DNA from: Verrucomicrobiota bacterium
Lineage (GTDB): Bacteria; Verrucomicrobiota; Verrucomicrobiia; Limisphaerales; VHDF01
Direction: 5' to 3'
DNA length: 64,000 bases
Assembly (NCBI GenBank): GCA_016871495.1
Contig: VHDF01000018.1
Coordinates: 1 to 64,000 of the forward strand
Position 1 is the stretch's first letter, and each line of letters opens with the position of its first letter. A program made the translations under genes and the position numbers. The notes beneath the pieces are model-generated. The model ran no database searches. It worked only from the letters and a program-made list of their open reading frames with translations, and was not told the DNA's origin. Shown here in pieces: positions 47,993 through 58,335 of this stretch.

Positions 47993-49029
47993 GGGCCCGA
48001 TCGGGCGGACGTGGAACGAAAGTCCTTCAGCAACCTCTGAACCTCATCGAACAATTCCGCGGGCACCACCTTGCCCCGCACTTTGGGATGCACACTTTCC
48101 GCAAAATCCCGCCACTCCTTCAATCCAGCCTCATCGAGCTTGTGCACCTTCAATCCGCGCTTCTCCATCGCTTCAATGGCTTCCTGACTCTCAACCCGCG
48201 AACGTTCCCGGATTTGCTTCCCCGCCTCCTCCGCCGCTTTCAACATTTCGATTCGCACGGCGGCCGGAATGCCACCCCAAACCTTCTTGGAGATCACGGT
48301 GGCTCCCACCAGGGGCACCCACGCCACGTCCAGCATATGCGGCGCGGGCGCGAAAAACTGACCAGCCAGCGCATACACCGGAATGGAGGGGACCACGTCG
48401 ATGAGCCCCGTCTGCAACCCGGTCAGAATATCCGTCTGCTCGAGCGGAATCGCGTTGATCCCAATCCCCCTCATCACTTCGCCGCTGCGGGTGTCGCCGG
48501 ACCATACGAACATCTTCAACTTTGACATCTCGCCGGGTTTCAATGCCGGCTGTTTCGAGAAAAAGCGAACCCAGCCCGCATCCCCCCAAAACAAAGAAAC
48601 AAACCCCTTATCCTCGATCCGCTTTTCGAGCATCGGGCGCAACTTTTCACTGACGAAGTCATACTCTTGAAAACTGTGGAAGGCCATCGGCATCAATTGC
48701 AGCGCCGTGACCGAGTCGTCGATCTGCAAAAGCCCGGCCACCGAAAGCAAAGATGCCTGAATCTGCCCCACCCGCATCCGTCGCACCATATCCGCCTCCC
48801 CCCCCATGGTGCCGTCCGTGTAGAGGGTCAGGGACACGGCACCTCCCGAGGCTTTCTTCCACTTTTCACCCATCGCCAGCAGGCTCTTGTGAAACGATGT
48901 GTCTTTCGGAGCCAGGGTGGCTAACCGGATCTTCACCGTGTCGGCGGACCAAGCTTCCAAGCCGCCAGCCCAAATTCCTCCGGCGGTCAGCGCCAGCCCG
49001 ATCCATCGATTGCAAAAGCTCACATTCAT
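47989..49029 (-). CDS. dctP: TRAP transporter solute-binding protein, DctP family
   Basis: This 346-residue periplasmic protein has a signal peptide (IGLALTAGGIWAGGLEAWSA). The mature start KIRLATLAPKDTSFHKSLLA, TLYTDGTMGGEADMVRRMRV and GQIQASLLSVAGL are typical of DctP proteins. Further on LKMFVWSGDTRSGEVMRGIG and GLIDVVPSIPVYAL line the ligand cleft, where the arginine that clamps the carboxylate usually lies. It overlaps tatT and the permease gene by four bases each. This subgroup is regularly found with TatT. The ligand is an organic acid by family, not determined here. Confidence 0.95.
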   Translation of the reverse strand: MNVSFCNRWIGLALTAGGIWAGGLEAWSADTVKIRLATLAPKDTSFHKSLLAMGEKWKKASGGAVSLTLYTDGTMGGEADMVRRMRVGQIQASLLSVAGLLQIDDSVTALQLMPMAFHSFQEYDFVSEKLRPMLEKRIEDKGFVSLFWGDAGWVRFFSKQPALKPGEMSKLKMFVWSGDTRSGEVMRGIGINAIPLEQTDILTGLQTGLIDVVPSIPVYALAGQFFAPAPHMLDVAWVPLVGATVISKKVWGGIPAAVRIEMLKAAEEAGKQIRERSRVESQEAIEAMEKRGLKVHKLDEAGLKEWRDFAESVHPKVRGKVVPAELFDEVQRLLKDFRSTSARSGP

Positions 49030-49994
49030 GGTTTTTCCGAATTCGGCATCTCTGGGGCGAAAAACTCGTCCATTCGCTTCAACAACCAGCGAGCCCGTCG
49101 CTGCATGACCAGGTTCGCCAGCCGCCAGGGGGGATGCGCTTCGGGATCCACGGCAAGCGCAGCTTCCAATAATCGCTTGAACTCCGCCGCATCCTGCTTC
49201 CGCACGCTCACCGCCTCCGCCAAGCTCACGTAAGGTCCGGCCAGACGCCCGCCGGAGCTTGCCACCGCACGATGAAAATGCTCTCGAGACCGGCCCTCCG
49301 CCGACGATTGTCCGCCGGGCCTCGCGCTTTCGTAACTGATCATGAAGGCATGGATTGCGCCCCCTTCAAAGCTCGAATCCAATTCCAGCGCCCGGTCCAT
49401 CATCGCCTCCACCACCGGCTGCTGGGCGATCAACTCCGGCGAGTTTTTTGAGAGCGAAATAAGCGCCCCCCACGAAGCCGCGGTCCAGTAAAGCAAGGGC
49501 ACGTCCGTCTTTCCGAACGACCGCACGGCGGACTTGGGATCTTCGTTCAGCCTGCGACCCAACCCCGAATGCTTCAACTCGAGCCCTCGCAAACCGTAAT
49601 CACGCGCGCGGCGATAAAGTTTGCCGGCCCGGGCACGTCCAGCCTCCGCCGCGTCCAAACTTTGCTCCTCGGCCTCATCCGCCTCTTGCTGCACAAAAGC
49701 AAACGAGTACTGCGTGAACCCGCTCGCGGCCGCCAGCAACAAACCGCGATGGCGCGGACTCTCCACCAGCAACGATTCAATCAGCTTCAAGCTGAAGGGC
49801 ACCGCCCCTTTCACCAATTCGGGATCATCGTCCGAGGCAAAGCCGCTGCTGCCCGAGGCCAGGGCATCGCCGAGTTTGTTGACCGCCATCCGCCGGACGG
49901 AACACGCCGAACCGAGCATCATCGCCGCCAAGGCCACCATGAAGACTGGCCTCAAGCCGCGATAACCCTTTGAATCTGAAATAGAACCCGCCAT
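49026..49994 (-). CDS. TatT, TRAP-associated TPR-like lipoprotein
   Basis: This 322-residue protein starts at ATG 49994, giving a lipoprotein leader ([14 protein letters not shown]) with the lipobox cysteine near residue 31. The frame is open upstream, but the leader fixes the start. The mature protein is an all-helical TPR-like repeat ([58 protein letters not shown]). TatT (Tp0956-type) proteins form trimers that dock with a DctP-type binding protein. The gene opens the operon and overlaps dctP with ATGA. Confidence 0.9.
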   Translation of the reverse strand: MAGSISDSKGYRGLRPVFMVALAAMMLGSACSVRRMAVNKLGDALASGSSGFASDDDPELVKGAVPFSLKLIESLLVESPRHRGLLLAAASGFTQYSFAFVQQEADEAEEQSLDAAEAGRARAGKLYRRARDYGLRGLELKHSGLGRRLNEDPKSAVRSFGKTDVPLLYWTAASWGALISLSKNSPELIAQQPVVEAMMDRALELDSSFEGGAIHAFMISYESARPGGQSSAEGRSREHFHRAVASSGGRLAGPYVSLAEAVSVRKQDAAEFKRLLEAALAVDPEAHPPWRLANLVMQRRARWLLKRMDEFFAPEMPNSEKP

Positions 49995-50130
49995 GGTCAA
50001 CACGCTTGCGCGAAAACGCGCGCCAGCTTTTACCGCTTCCACCTCCCCCAGGAAAAGCCAATTAATTGCTCGCCGCCCCCGGGGTCCCATGTCAATTTCC
50101 CGCGGTTTTTTGAGTAACGACACGAACAAC

Positions 50131-51585
50131 ATGGAACCTCAAGGCGACATCGCGCTCATCGGCTTGGCCGTCATGGGCCAAAACCTCATTCTCAACATGA
50201 ACGATCACGGCTACACCGTGGTCGCTTACAACCGCACCCTCTCCAAGGTGGACGAATTCCTGGCCCACGAAGCCAAGGGCACCAAAGTCCTTGGCGCCCG
50301 TTCCATCGCGGAAATGGTTTCCCTCCTCAAGAAACCTCGCCGGGTCATGATGCTCGTCAAAGCCGGGGCGGCCGTGGACGAATTCATTGAGCAACTCCTT
50401 CCTCATCTGGAGGCCGGGGATATCATCATCGACGGGGGCAACTCCCTTTTCGACGACACGAATCGCAGGGTCAAACACGTCGAGAGCAAGGGACTGCGCT
50501 ACATCGGCACCGGCGTCTCCGGCGGCGAGGAAGGCGCCCGCCGCGGACCCTCCATCATGCCCGGAGGTTCCCCGTCCGCCTGGCCTTTCGTGAAGGAGAT
50601 CTTTCAGGCGATTTCAGCCAAAGTCGAAGGCGGAGCCCCTTGCTGCGACTGGGTCGGCGAAGCCGGTGCCGGCCATTACGTCAAAATGGTCCACAACGGC
50701 ATCGAATACGGGGACATGCAGCTGATTTGTGAGGCTTACAATCTCATGAGAACCGGGCTCGGCATGAGCAGCCAGGAAATGCACGAGGTGTTCTCCGAGT
50801 GGAACAAAGGGGAACTCGATTCCTACCTCGTCGAAATCAGCCGCGACATCCTCGGTTTCAAGGACGAGGATGGACAGCCGCTGGTGGACAAAATCCTCGA
50901 TACGGCCGGCCAAAAAGGCACCGGAAAATGGACCGTGGTCAACTCGCAAGACCTGGGCATTCCCATTACCCTCATTGCCGAGGCGGTTTATGCGCGGTGC
51001 GTTTCCGCCCTTAAGGATGAACGCGTCAAAGCGGCCCGCAAATTGAAAGGGCCTCGTCCTAAGATTTCAGGGGAGCGAGCCAAATGGGTCGAGGACGTCC
51101 GCCAGGCGCTCTACGCCTCCAAGATTGTGAGCTATGCCCAAGGCTACATGCTCATGAGAGCCGCGGCCACCGAGTACCGATGGCATTTGAACTACGGCGG
51201 CATTGCCCTGATGTGGCGCGGCGGGTGCATCATCCGCAGCCGGTTCCTCGGGAAGATCAAGGAGGCCTTCGAAAAGAACCCCAAGTTGAGCAATCTCATG
51301 CTCGACGACTATTTCCGGGGGGAAATCAAGAAGTGCCAGAAAGGCTGGCGCAATGTGGTGGCCACCGCGGCCAAGAAAGGCATCCCGGTTCCCGCCTTCA
51401 GCACCGCCCTGGCCTTCTACGATAGTTACCGCAGTGCGGTGCTCCCCGCGAATTTACTGCAAGCCCAGCGAGATTACTTCGGCGCTCACACCTACGAGCG
51501 CGTGGACAAACCGCGCGGACAGTTTTTTCATACGAACTGGACCGGCCGGGGCGGCTCCGTCTCGAGCACCACCTACAACGTCTAA
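50131..51585 (+). CDS. gnd: 6-phosphogluconate dehydrogenase, decarboxylating
   Basis: This 484-residue enzyme oxidatively decarboxylates 6-phosphogluconate to ribulose 5-phosphate with NADP+ in the pentose phosphate pathway. Motifs are intact: [17 protein letters not shown] (Rossmann), [40 protein letters not shown] with the catalytic Lys and Asn, and the C-terminal substrate-binding region ending in a tail. Start ATG 50131 is chosen because it lies just before the Rossmann motif. It is divergent from the tatT operon. Together with the uronate genes it fits sugar-acid oxidation. Confidence 0.96.
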   Translation: MEPQGDIALIGLAVMGQNLILNMNDHGYTVVAYNRTLSKVDEFLAHEAKGTKVLGARSIAEMVSLLKKPRRVMMLVKAGAAVDEFIEQLLPHLEAGDIIIDGGNSLFDDTNRRVKHVESKGLRYIGTGVSGGEEGARRGPSIMPGGSPSAWPFVKEIFQAISAKVEGGAPCCDWVGEAGAGHYVKMVHNGIEYGDMQLICEAYNLMRTGLGMSSQEMHEVFSEWNKGELDSYLVEISRDILGFKDEDGQPLVDKILDTAGQKGTGKWTVVNSQDLGIPITLIAEAVYARCVSALKDERVKAARKLKGPRPKISGERAKWVEDVRQALYASKIVSYAQGYMLMRAAATEYRWHLNYGGIALMWRGGCIIRSRFLGKIKEAFEKNPKLSNLMLDDYFRGEIKKCQKGWRNVVATAAKKGIPVPAFSTALAFYDSYRSAVLPANLLQAQRDYFGAHTYERVDKPRGQFFHTNWTGRGGSVSSTTYNV

Positions 51586-51606
51586 CCACACCTGCAGGTT
51601 CAAGAC

Positions 51607-53950
51607 TTATTGCTTGGGCAGGAAACTGCGATAGTACCGGTTGGTGGCGACCCCGGTGATGTTGAGGGCGAAGCTAAAGTTCGGCAGTCCGGCACTGTTG
51701 GTCACGAGCGAAACCCAATCGATCAGGTTGGTCGAACTCTGAATCACGTGCCGTTCTCCCGCGTTGCCCTTGATCCGAAGCTGCAGCCGATTGGTGGCTT
51801 CCCGGGAAAGGGCGAGTGAGTGCACCCCGAAAGGCGGAAACACCGCGAATCCCTGCACATTCGCGCCCGTGGCGGTCGTGAAACTCCCGCCCACGTAATA
51901 CGTGCCCCCCTCCACGAGCGCCACGGAAAAAACCTGGTTGTTGAACGCCGGAGCCCAGCCAAAATCCGACGCGTTCGTCAGACTTAAAGCCGCCAACCGG
52001 TTCCGAGCCTGCCCATTCACCGAGCCAAACTGACCGCCCACGAACAAGTATCCGTTCATGATGCGAAGCATTTCCACCGTGCGGTCCGTCGGCGTGACCC
52101 AATCGGTGGCAAGACCCGTGCGGACGTCCAAAGCCGCCAGATTGGTCCGGAACTGAGACCCGATGCTCGCAAACGCGCCCCCCACGAAAATCCGACTTCC
52201 ATCCAGAGCCAAAGCGCGCACCTCTCCCTGCGCGAACGGATTCCACGGCGTCACCGCGCCGGTGGCCAAATTCACCGCGCCCAAATTGAAACGCTGACGA
52301 GCGCTGAGCGAATTGAAATTCCCCCCCACGTAGAGCACTTGCTCGGTCGCGGTCAGCGCAAACACCGTTCCGTTGGGGTTGGGCGCAAGATCTCCCACCG
52401 CGCCCGTGTTCAAATCGAGGGACGCCAAATTGGTTCGAGTCACCCCACCCACCGATTGAAAGGTTCCCCCCACAAAGAGGCGGCCCGCCCCGACATGGAC
52501 CACTTCCACCACCCCATTCGGATTCGGCGACCAAGGCAAAACTTCCCCCGTGTCCGCATGAACCGCGACCAGATTCGTCCGAGCCAATCCTCCTACCTTG
52601 GTGAACTCTCCGCCAACGTAAAGCCGCTGCTCGGAATAAACCGTGGAAAACACGCTCCCAACGGTTTCGTTGGTCCCTTCCAACCTCAAGCTTGGATTCC
52701 AGGGAAGAATTTGCCCTGACAATTCATCCAGCACGGCCAAACCGCTTCTGCGTTCTCCCCCGATCGAGTTGAAGCTGCCCCCGACATAAATCGCATTCGT
52801 GGTCGCGGCCATCGCATTCAAAGCGCCTCCTATCTCGGAAGCCCAATCGGCCGAAAGATTGTCGTTGGACAACTCAATCGCCGCCGCGTTGGAACGCGGG
52901 TTGCCGCCGAAACGTGTGAATTGCCCCCCCCACAAATAACCGGCTCCCATTCGACGCCATCGTCCGCACTTCTCCGTCCACTCCAAAATCAAACCCATTC
53001 TGTCCCGTCGCCGGATCCAAAGAGGCAAATCCACGCCGCGGCTGGGAGGCGATGTTGGTGAATGTGCCTCCCACATAAATCCGCGATCCAGCCCGCAAAA
53101 CTGCATGGACCGGACCATCCGGGTTCGGCGCCCAAGCAGACACGGTGTCGGTAAAAGGATCCACTTTCGCCAAATTCAGCCGGGCCACGCCGGAAATAGC
53201 ACTGAAGCTCCCCCCGACGATCAATTCGTCGTTCGCGTAGGCCATCGCATTGACACGGCCGACCGGACGCGGATCCCAATCCGTCACCGCGCCGGTCACG
53301 GCATCAATCGCCGCCAAGTTCGTCCTGGATTCACTCGAAATCTGGTTGAACGCACCGCCGATAAACAGGCGCGATCCAAAACTGGCCAAAGCATGCACCG
53401 GACCGGTCGGATTCGGCGCCAAGGCCAGGACGGCACCCGAAGCCGGGTTGAGCGCCGCCAGATTCGTCCGCGGCGCCGCCACGGCTCCGACGCCAAAACG
53501 GGTGAATGCGCCACCCGCGTAAAGAACATTACCCGCAAGCAACAGGGTGTGGACGGGTCCGTTGACGTTGGGATTAAACGAAGTCGTGACCGTTCGATCC
53601 GAGCGAATATGAGCCAGATTGTTCCGCGCCGTTCCTCCCACGGCGGTGAACGAGCCCCCGACAAACCATCCGCCCGCGCCATCGCTCACCGCCGCGTTGA
53701 GGGTTCCCGTCACGGTCGGCATCTCCAAGTCCGGAGTCCCCATCTCAGCGCTAAGCGTGGTGCCTCCGGCTGCCCCAAAACCAATGGCGGAGAAACTTCC
53801 CCCCAAATAAATCTTCCCGTTGGTGGCAATCACTGAAAACACGGGGTCATCCGCCGTCCAAAAGTCACGGCGAGGACTATTGGCGGGCTGGGCAAACATG
53901 CCGGTGGAAACCCATAAGAACGCCAGCAACGCAATCAGGATCTTTTTCAT
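51607..53950 (-). pseudogene. Delta-60 repeat secreted protein, apparent frameshift in a G8 tract
   Basis: From ATG 53950 (signal peptide LIALLAFLWVSTGMFAQ) the frame encodes delta-60-type repeats such as GRVNAMAYANDELIVGGSFS and NPDGPVHAVLRAGSRIYVGG up to SRLFVGG. It then shifts at the eight-C run 52924-52931 (G8 in the gene). The other frame continues QFTRFGGNPRSNAAAIELS and further repeats to the end at 51607. Removing one G gives an uninterrupted 780-residue protein with about a dozen beta-propeller-like repeats and a C-terminal beta domain (SSTNLIDWVS). Such proteins are large exported surface proteins of unknown function. The tract may be a sequencing error or a phase-variable switch. 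Confidence 0.85.
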
Positions 53951-54237
53951 GTCATGTGTTCTGAGATCGAATCTTGCCGCATCACGACACGGGTCCATTC
54001 CCGCGTAGCCAATCGGCCCAATGGCACTCCCCGAGCAAGCAACGATGGTTCTCATAACTCGCAACGGAGATTCAAGCCAGTCCAATGTCGGCAGTTTTCA
54101 CAAACGTAAGACTCGCCCCTACAAGCAGTTCATCGGCCAAATCCGAATCTCCCTTAGAATAATGTGGGAAGTGATTTGCCCCCAGCGGGATAGAGGCTGG
54201 AGCTTTGCGTCAAATCGCCGCGCTTCCCAATCCGGTT

Positions 54238-56004
54238 CTAAAGCAAGACCACTTTTCGATCGAGATCGGGTGAACCGGAACCCGTGTCACAATCTAAGGC
54301 CTTGGGCTCAAACTCTTTGCACCACCCTTTGATCTCCGTATCGTTGAAGATCTTACCCATCACCCGACGCAGAAGGCCCTTCAAACTTGGATGCTCCAAA
54401 CTCGCCAGGGAACGGACTGCCTCTTCTTTGTAGGTTTCCAGCAGGGTGCGGACGCGTTCTTCAACTTTGAGTTCGGCGTAAATCGATTCCATGCCCTTGC
54501 AACTTCCCGAGGAGAGATCCCTGCGCCACAGTTTCTCCAGTCGGTCGCGGTGCTCCGCCTGGGAAGCTCGTTCGTAAGCACTCGCTAGGACGACGCTGGG
54601 CCGCATACCCGCCAAATCATTCGACTCGGAAGATCCACCCAAGTCGTCGAGATCGTCTCGAATCTGATAAGCGATGCCCAGGGCCTCCGAGTAAGCATGG
54701 AGCGAGTCCCGGACTTCGTCATGCTGTTGCACCCCGGCACAGAGCGAGCCGAGGCGCAACGCGACCTCGAACGCGGGAGCGGTCTTCCGCCGGAAAATAT
54801 CCAGCACCTGGAGGGTCGTCATCGGCTTCGGCTCCCTGGCCCAAATCAGCTCCGCTCCTTGCCCACGGCAAAGTTCGCGCTGCCCCTCGGTGGCGGCAAG
54901 CACCATCGCCGAGGTTTGCCGGGTGCTGAACTTGCTCGAAGCCAACAAACGATAACCCTCCCCGATCAACAGATCCCCCACATTCAAAGCCACCGCAACT
55001 CCATGCTCCTCGTGGAGCGTTTTCTCCCCATACCGGCTCGCGTCCCCATCCTCGATGTCATCGTGAATCAACGACGCTTTGTGAAAACACTCCACCGCGA
55101 CCGCGACTTTCTTCAAATCCTCCGGCAAGGGCCCGCCCGGGTCATCCCGCAGCGCCTGGAATGCGGACGCGGTCAAGAACGGACGCCACCGCTTGCCCGC
55201 CCGCATAAGCCAGTCCTTGGCAATCTGCTCCGTGCGGGATTCGCTCGGACCGAGGATCAAATCCAGTGAGGCCGGGGAAAACCAAAAATCAATCTCCTCG
55301 CGCAACGCCGCCAAATCCATCCGCCGGGTCTTGTCCTCGCTGGTCAAATGAATGTAGTCCCAGACCCAATCCAAATCGACGTTGGTGTCGATGCAGTCGT
55401 CTTGAAGCAACGGCACCGCCACGCCCGGAACCGCCGCGGCTTCCATGTAGGGAAACGCCCGTTCCAACACGCTGAGACAACTGACACCCACAATGGCCTC
55501 AATCTTGCCGGTCTGAATCAAGGACATGACGATGGCAGAGCCCTCCGCTACCAGAACAGCATATCCCAAACGTTCGGCTTCGACCTGCAAGTCCTGAATC
55601 GAGCACAACCCGCATTGCTTGCACAACAGCCCAAACTCATCAAACGGCGCCGGGCATTTGCTCTCCACGCGCAGGCATTTCGGAAGCAGCAGCAGCCTCC
55701 GCTCGTAAGGAACACTGGCCAGTTGCTCGCGCCAAATCTCGTTGTTGAGAAGCACCCCCACATAATCTCGGTAAATCGGATCGCAACCCAGCGCGGCAAT
55801 CATCCGGTCCGCATGCACCTTCAATTGCGCTAGTGGCAACGGCGGAACAGGGTTGAATTCCGCGACGTAATGACGCACCGCATGAAGGACACGGGTCCTC
55901 TCTTCGGGCGTTTGCGGTATGTTCTTCTTGGGCGGTCTGGCCTTCTGTTGAGGCACCGGGCGCGGCAAGGCGAGAGGCGCGAAAGAAATGGAACTCGTGT
56001 GCAT
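54238..56004 (-). CDS. DUF116-polyprenyl synthetase fusion protein
   Basis: This 588-residue cytoplasmic protein starts at ATG 56004 (TTG 56019 is in frame). The N-terminal half resembles DUF116: cysteines in LLPKCLRVESKCPAPFD and GLLCKQCGLC (near residues 110, 117, 128, 131, 134), then VSCLSVLERAFPYM and LLQDDCIDTN. The C-terminal half is a trans-isoprenyl diphosphate synthase with GKRWRP, the first Asp-rich motif DDIED (315-319), and the second DDLDD (450-454). Chain length cannot be deduced. The conserved cysteines suggest a metal or Fe-S site that could couple redox state to prenyl chain synthesis. It is the last gene of the cluster. Confidence 0.9.
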   Translation of the reverse strand: MHTSSISFAPLALPRPVPQQKARPPKKNIPQTPEERTRVLHAVRHYVAEFNPVPPLPLAQLKVHADRMIAALGCDPIYRDYVGVLLNNEIWREQLASVPYERRLLLLPKCLRVESKCPAPFDEFGLLCKQCGLCSIQDLQVEAERLGYAVLVAEGSAIVMSLIQTGKIEAIVGVSCLSVLERAFPYMEAAAVPGVAVPLLQDDCIDTNVDLDWVWDYIHLTSEDKTRRMDLAALREEIDFWFSPASLDLILGPSESRTEQIAKDWLMRAGKRWRPFLTASAFQALRDDPGGPLPEDLKKVAVAVECFHKASLIHDDIEDGDASRYGEKTLHEEHGVAVALNVGDLLIGEGYRLLASSKFSTRQTSAMVLAATEGQRELCRGQGAELIWAREPKPMTTLQVLDIFRRKTAPAFEVALRLGSLCAGVQQHDEVRDSLHAYSEALGIAYQIRDDLDDLGGSSESNDLAGMRPSVVLASAYERASQAEHRDRLEKLWRRDLSSGSCKGMESIYAELKVEERVRTLLETYKEEAVRSLASLEHPSLKGLLRRVMGKIFNDTEIKGWCKEFEPKALDCDTGSGSPDLDRKVVLL

Positions 56005-56019
56005 AACCTGTGCGAGCAA

Positions 56020-57360
56020 TCAACCGCTGACGCCAGCCTTCTCAGGCGAACCGGCCGCCGAGGCCGTCCTGGGAGAGCTGGGCTGGGACAAAGTTATCCC
56101 TTGGTTTCCAGCCGGGTCGAGCATCGATTTCAAGGCTTTGAGTCGAGTCCCCGGCTCCGGTGGCGTCCGGTCGTAAGCCCGGAAATCATTGAACCAATAC
56201 TTCTTGGCAAGGCGATACATCCAATGACGTTCAGGAATCTCCTCCCCCGGCAGCCATTGACTGAAACGGGGCTTCATGGCGGCCAGTTCAACCATCGCAG
56301 TGCCGCGCAAGGTCGTGTCCCGGGCTTGATGCCGGCGCGCCAGGTCCGCCACCAAATCCGGACGTTCCAGGACGACGCATCCCCGAGTCGCCCCCGCCGT
56401 GGTTTCCCGGAAGTCCTTCAAGAAGGCACTGCTGCGAATGGCCTCAAAGACACCCCGGTCATCGCGAATGTTCTCCGTCGCAAACTGCAGAATCGGACAA
56501 GGCTCGATCCAGCCTCCCGGACCCACATGGTGACTCACCCCCGTCGCCATGGGACACAATGCCTTGCCCACATGATCGTAATACGCGTCCAGCATGCCGA
56601 TGGGCATGCGGCAACGCATTTCGACGATGAACCGCCGAACCCGAACCAGCTGGTCAGGTCGCAATGCAAGTTCGGCACTCATCTTGGGCCCAACCGGACG
56701 GTAAGTGTGGTACCAGACGTAGTGAACACCTCGTCGAATCAACTCGCGCAGCCACGCTTCGGAGAGCAAATCATCGATATTCGACTGGCAAACACTGGTG
56801 GCAACACCGGTGAGGAGTTTCTCGCGCAAGCACGCGTCGAGCCCCCGCAAGGTTCGATTCAAAACGTCCGCCTTGCCCCGGCGCTCGTCGCTCGCCACTT
56901 CCAATCCCTCGATGCTGACCAACGGCGTCGCGTTGCCTATCTGACGCAACTTTCGCGCAACCTTGTCGGTAATGAATTGGCCGTTGGTAAAAACCTGAAA
57001 ATACGCGTCCGGATGGCTGGCCAGTAACTCAAGCAAATCCGGATGCATGAAGGGCTCCCCGCCCAGGATCCCGAAGAACGAATTCCCGTGCGCCTTCGCG
57101 TCGCGGATGGTGCGATTGAGCAGACCCAGGTCAATTTGAGTCCGCTCCGCCTCAACATCCACCCAGCACCCCTGGCACCTCAGATTGCAGGAGTTCAAGA
57201 TGGAGAGATACAGGAACGGGGGAAAATACTCTCCCCGCCGGGCGCGCCGCTTGAAACGTTCCACACTGAGCATGCCCTTCCAACCGAAGTTCCAGGCGAA
57301 CTTCGCCAGCAACCTCGGATCCACGGTCCGCATAATCCGCCATGTCAACGCGGGCAACAT
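56020..57360 (-). CDS. Radical SAM protein with SPASM-like C-terminus
   Basis: This 446-residue protein has the cluster motif SCNLRCQGC (C58, C62, C65 from ATG 57360), followed by GILGGEPFMHPDLLELLA and VFTNGQFITDKVARKL, which are SAM- and cluster-binding strands. The C-terminal half has further cysteines in KALCPMATG, WIEPCPILQF and TRGCVVLE that could hold an auxiliary cluster. A TTG at 57366 is also in frame. The plan is similar to HpnH-like and SPASM enzymes. The stop lies 15 bases before the next start (56004), so it is co-transcribed with the prenyl synthetase gene. The substrate is unknown. Confidence 0.9.
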   Translation of the reverse strand: MLPALTWRIMRTVDPRLLAKFAWNFGWKGMLSVERFKRRARRGEYFPPFLYLSILNSCNLRCQGCWVDVEAERTQIDLGLLNRTIRDAKAHGNSFFGILGGEPFMHPDLLELLASHPDAYFQVFTNGQFITDKVARKLRQIGNATPLVSIEGLEVASDERRGKADVLNRTLRGLDACLREKLLTGVATSVCQSNIDDLLSEAWLRELIRRGVHYVWYHTYRPVGPKMSAELALRPDQLVRVRRFIVEMRCRMPIGMLDAYYDHVGKALCPMATGVSHHVGPGGWIEPCPILQFATENIRDDRGVFEAIRSSAFLKDFRETTAGATRGCVVLERPDLVADLARRHQARDTTLRGTAMVELAAMKPRFSQWLPGEEIPERHWMYRLAKKYWFNDFRAYDRTPPEPGTRLKALKSMLDPAGNQGITLSQPSSPRTASAAGSPEKAGVSG

Positions 57361-57480
57361 ACTCAACTTCGGATTCGGTCACCGAGACCGGCCACGCCTC
57401 GACCAGCGTGCCTGTGGCTTCAAGACCGAAACGGTCCCCATTCGGTTTCGAAAAATCATGGGCAGGACCCGCGGCATGTC

Positions 57481-58335
57481 TCAAGCCTCGGGCATTTGCC
57501 CCAAGTGACGAGCGGCGCGCTGCCTCGCCTCCTCCGCCTTGCGCGCAATTTCCTCGGGCGACGGCAGGCTCATCAGCACTTCCCGAGGAACGTCCGCCGT
57601 CAACTGGGCCAGCTTGGTCAAGCACTTTTGCCGCTCGGCCAGCGCCTTGTCGGAGTCGCGTTCCTTGGAAAACCGGCTCTTGGCCCGCTCGCTCCTCGTG
57701 CGGAGCATGTCATACACGTCGCCCCCCAGCAGAGCGGAAATATCAATCTTCATCTTTTCCCGGTTCAAATCGGCGTCGCTCACCTGGTCGCCATTGATCG
57801 GTCCCGACTTGTATTTCGGGAACATGATCGCCGCCTCTGGGCAGACGCGGGAACACGCGGGACAGTTGGTCTTGCATTGATCCAGGTTCTGCGCCTGGAT
57901 TTTTTGCTGCTCGTCCACACCGTAAACCCCGAAGAGACAAAAACTCAAACACTGCATGCAATTGGTGCAGCGATCATAGTCAATCACCGGAAACCAAGGC
58001 TTCCAAAGCCCATGCTCCACTGCCTTGGCCTCTCCCCGACGAGCCTCCACCTTTTCCGCCACCGCCTCCGCGGGCATCCCGCTCACATCCAGAAAACGTG
58101 CCCGATCGGCGCGGTCCATCGGTTCGGGCACCACCGCCCCTTCAAACTGGCCCAGCCACACCGTCTCTCCTCGATCATGGGGAGACACTCGCCCGCCCGG
58201 CTGGGGCCGTGTCAGGGCATATCCCTTCCCCAACAACACGCTCATGGTCTCGAAAAGCGTTTCCCCCGGCCAATGGGACGCCGTTTCGCCTTCGAAAAAG
58301 ACAATTCGCAACGTCGGTTCCGTCAGGGTGCTCAT
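57481..58335 (-). CDS. Two-[4Fe-4S] ferredoxin-like protein
   Basis: This 284-residue protein has about 115 residues before two cluster motifs: CTNCMQCLSFC (C-x2-C-x2-C-x3-C, residues 123-133) and CKTNCPACSRVC (C-x3-C-x2-C-x3-C, 154-165). The C-terminal third is a charged helical region (KAEEARQRAARHLGQMPEA). It is not a simple 8-Fe ferredoxin but a larger cluster-binding protein of the Fd superfamily, probably passing electrons between partners in this operon. Its start overlaps the stop of the upstream HdrA-N-like gene by four bases (58332-58335). There is a 120-base gap before the radical SAM gene. Confidence 0.88.
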   Translation of the reverse strand: MSTLTEPTLRIVFFEGETASHWPGETLFETMSVLLGKGYALTRPQPGGRVSPHDRGETVWLGQFEGAVVPEPMDRADRARFLDVSGMPAEAVAEKVEARRGEAKAVEHGLWKPWFPVIDYDRCTNCMQCLSFCLFGVYGVDEQQKIQAQNLDQCKTNCPACSRVCPEAAIMFPKYKSGPINGDQVSDADLNREKMKIDISALLGGDVYDMLRTRSERAKSRFSKERDSDKALAERQKCLTKLAQLTADVPREVLMSLPSPEEIARKAEEARQRAARHLGQMPEA

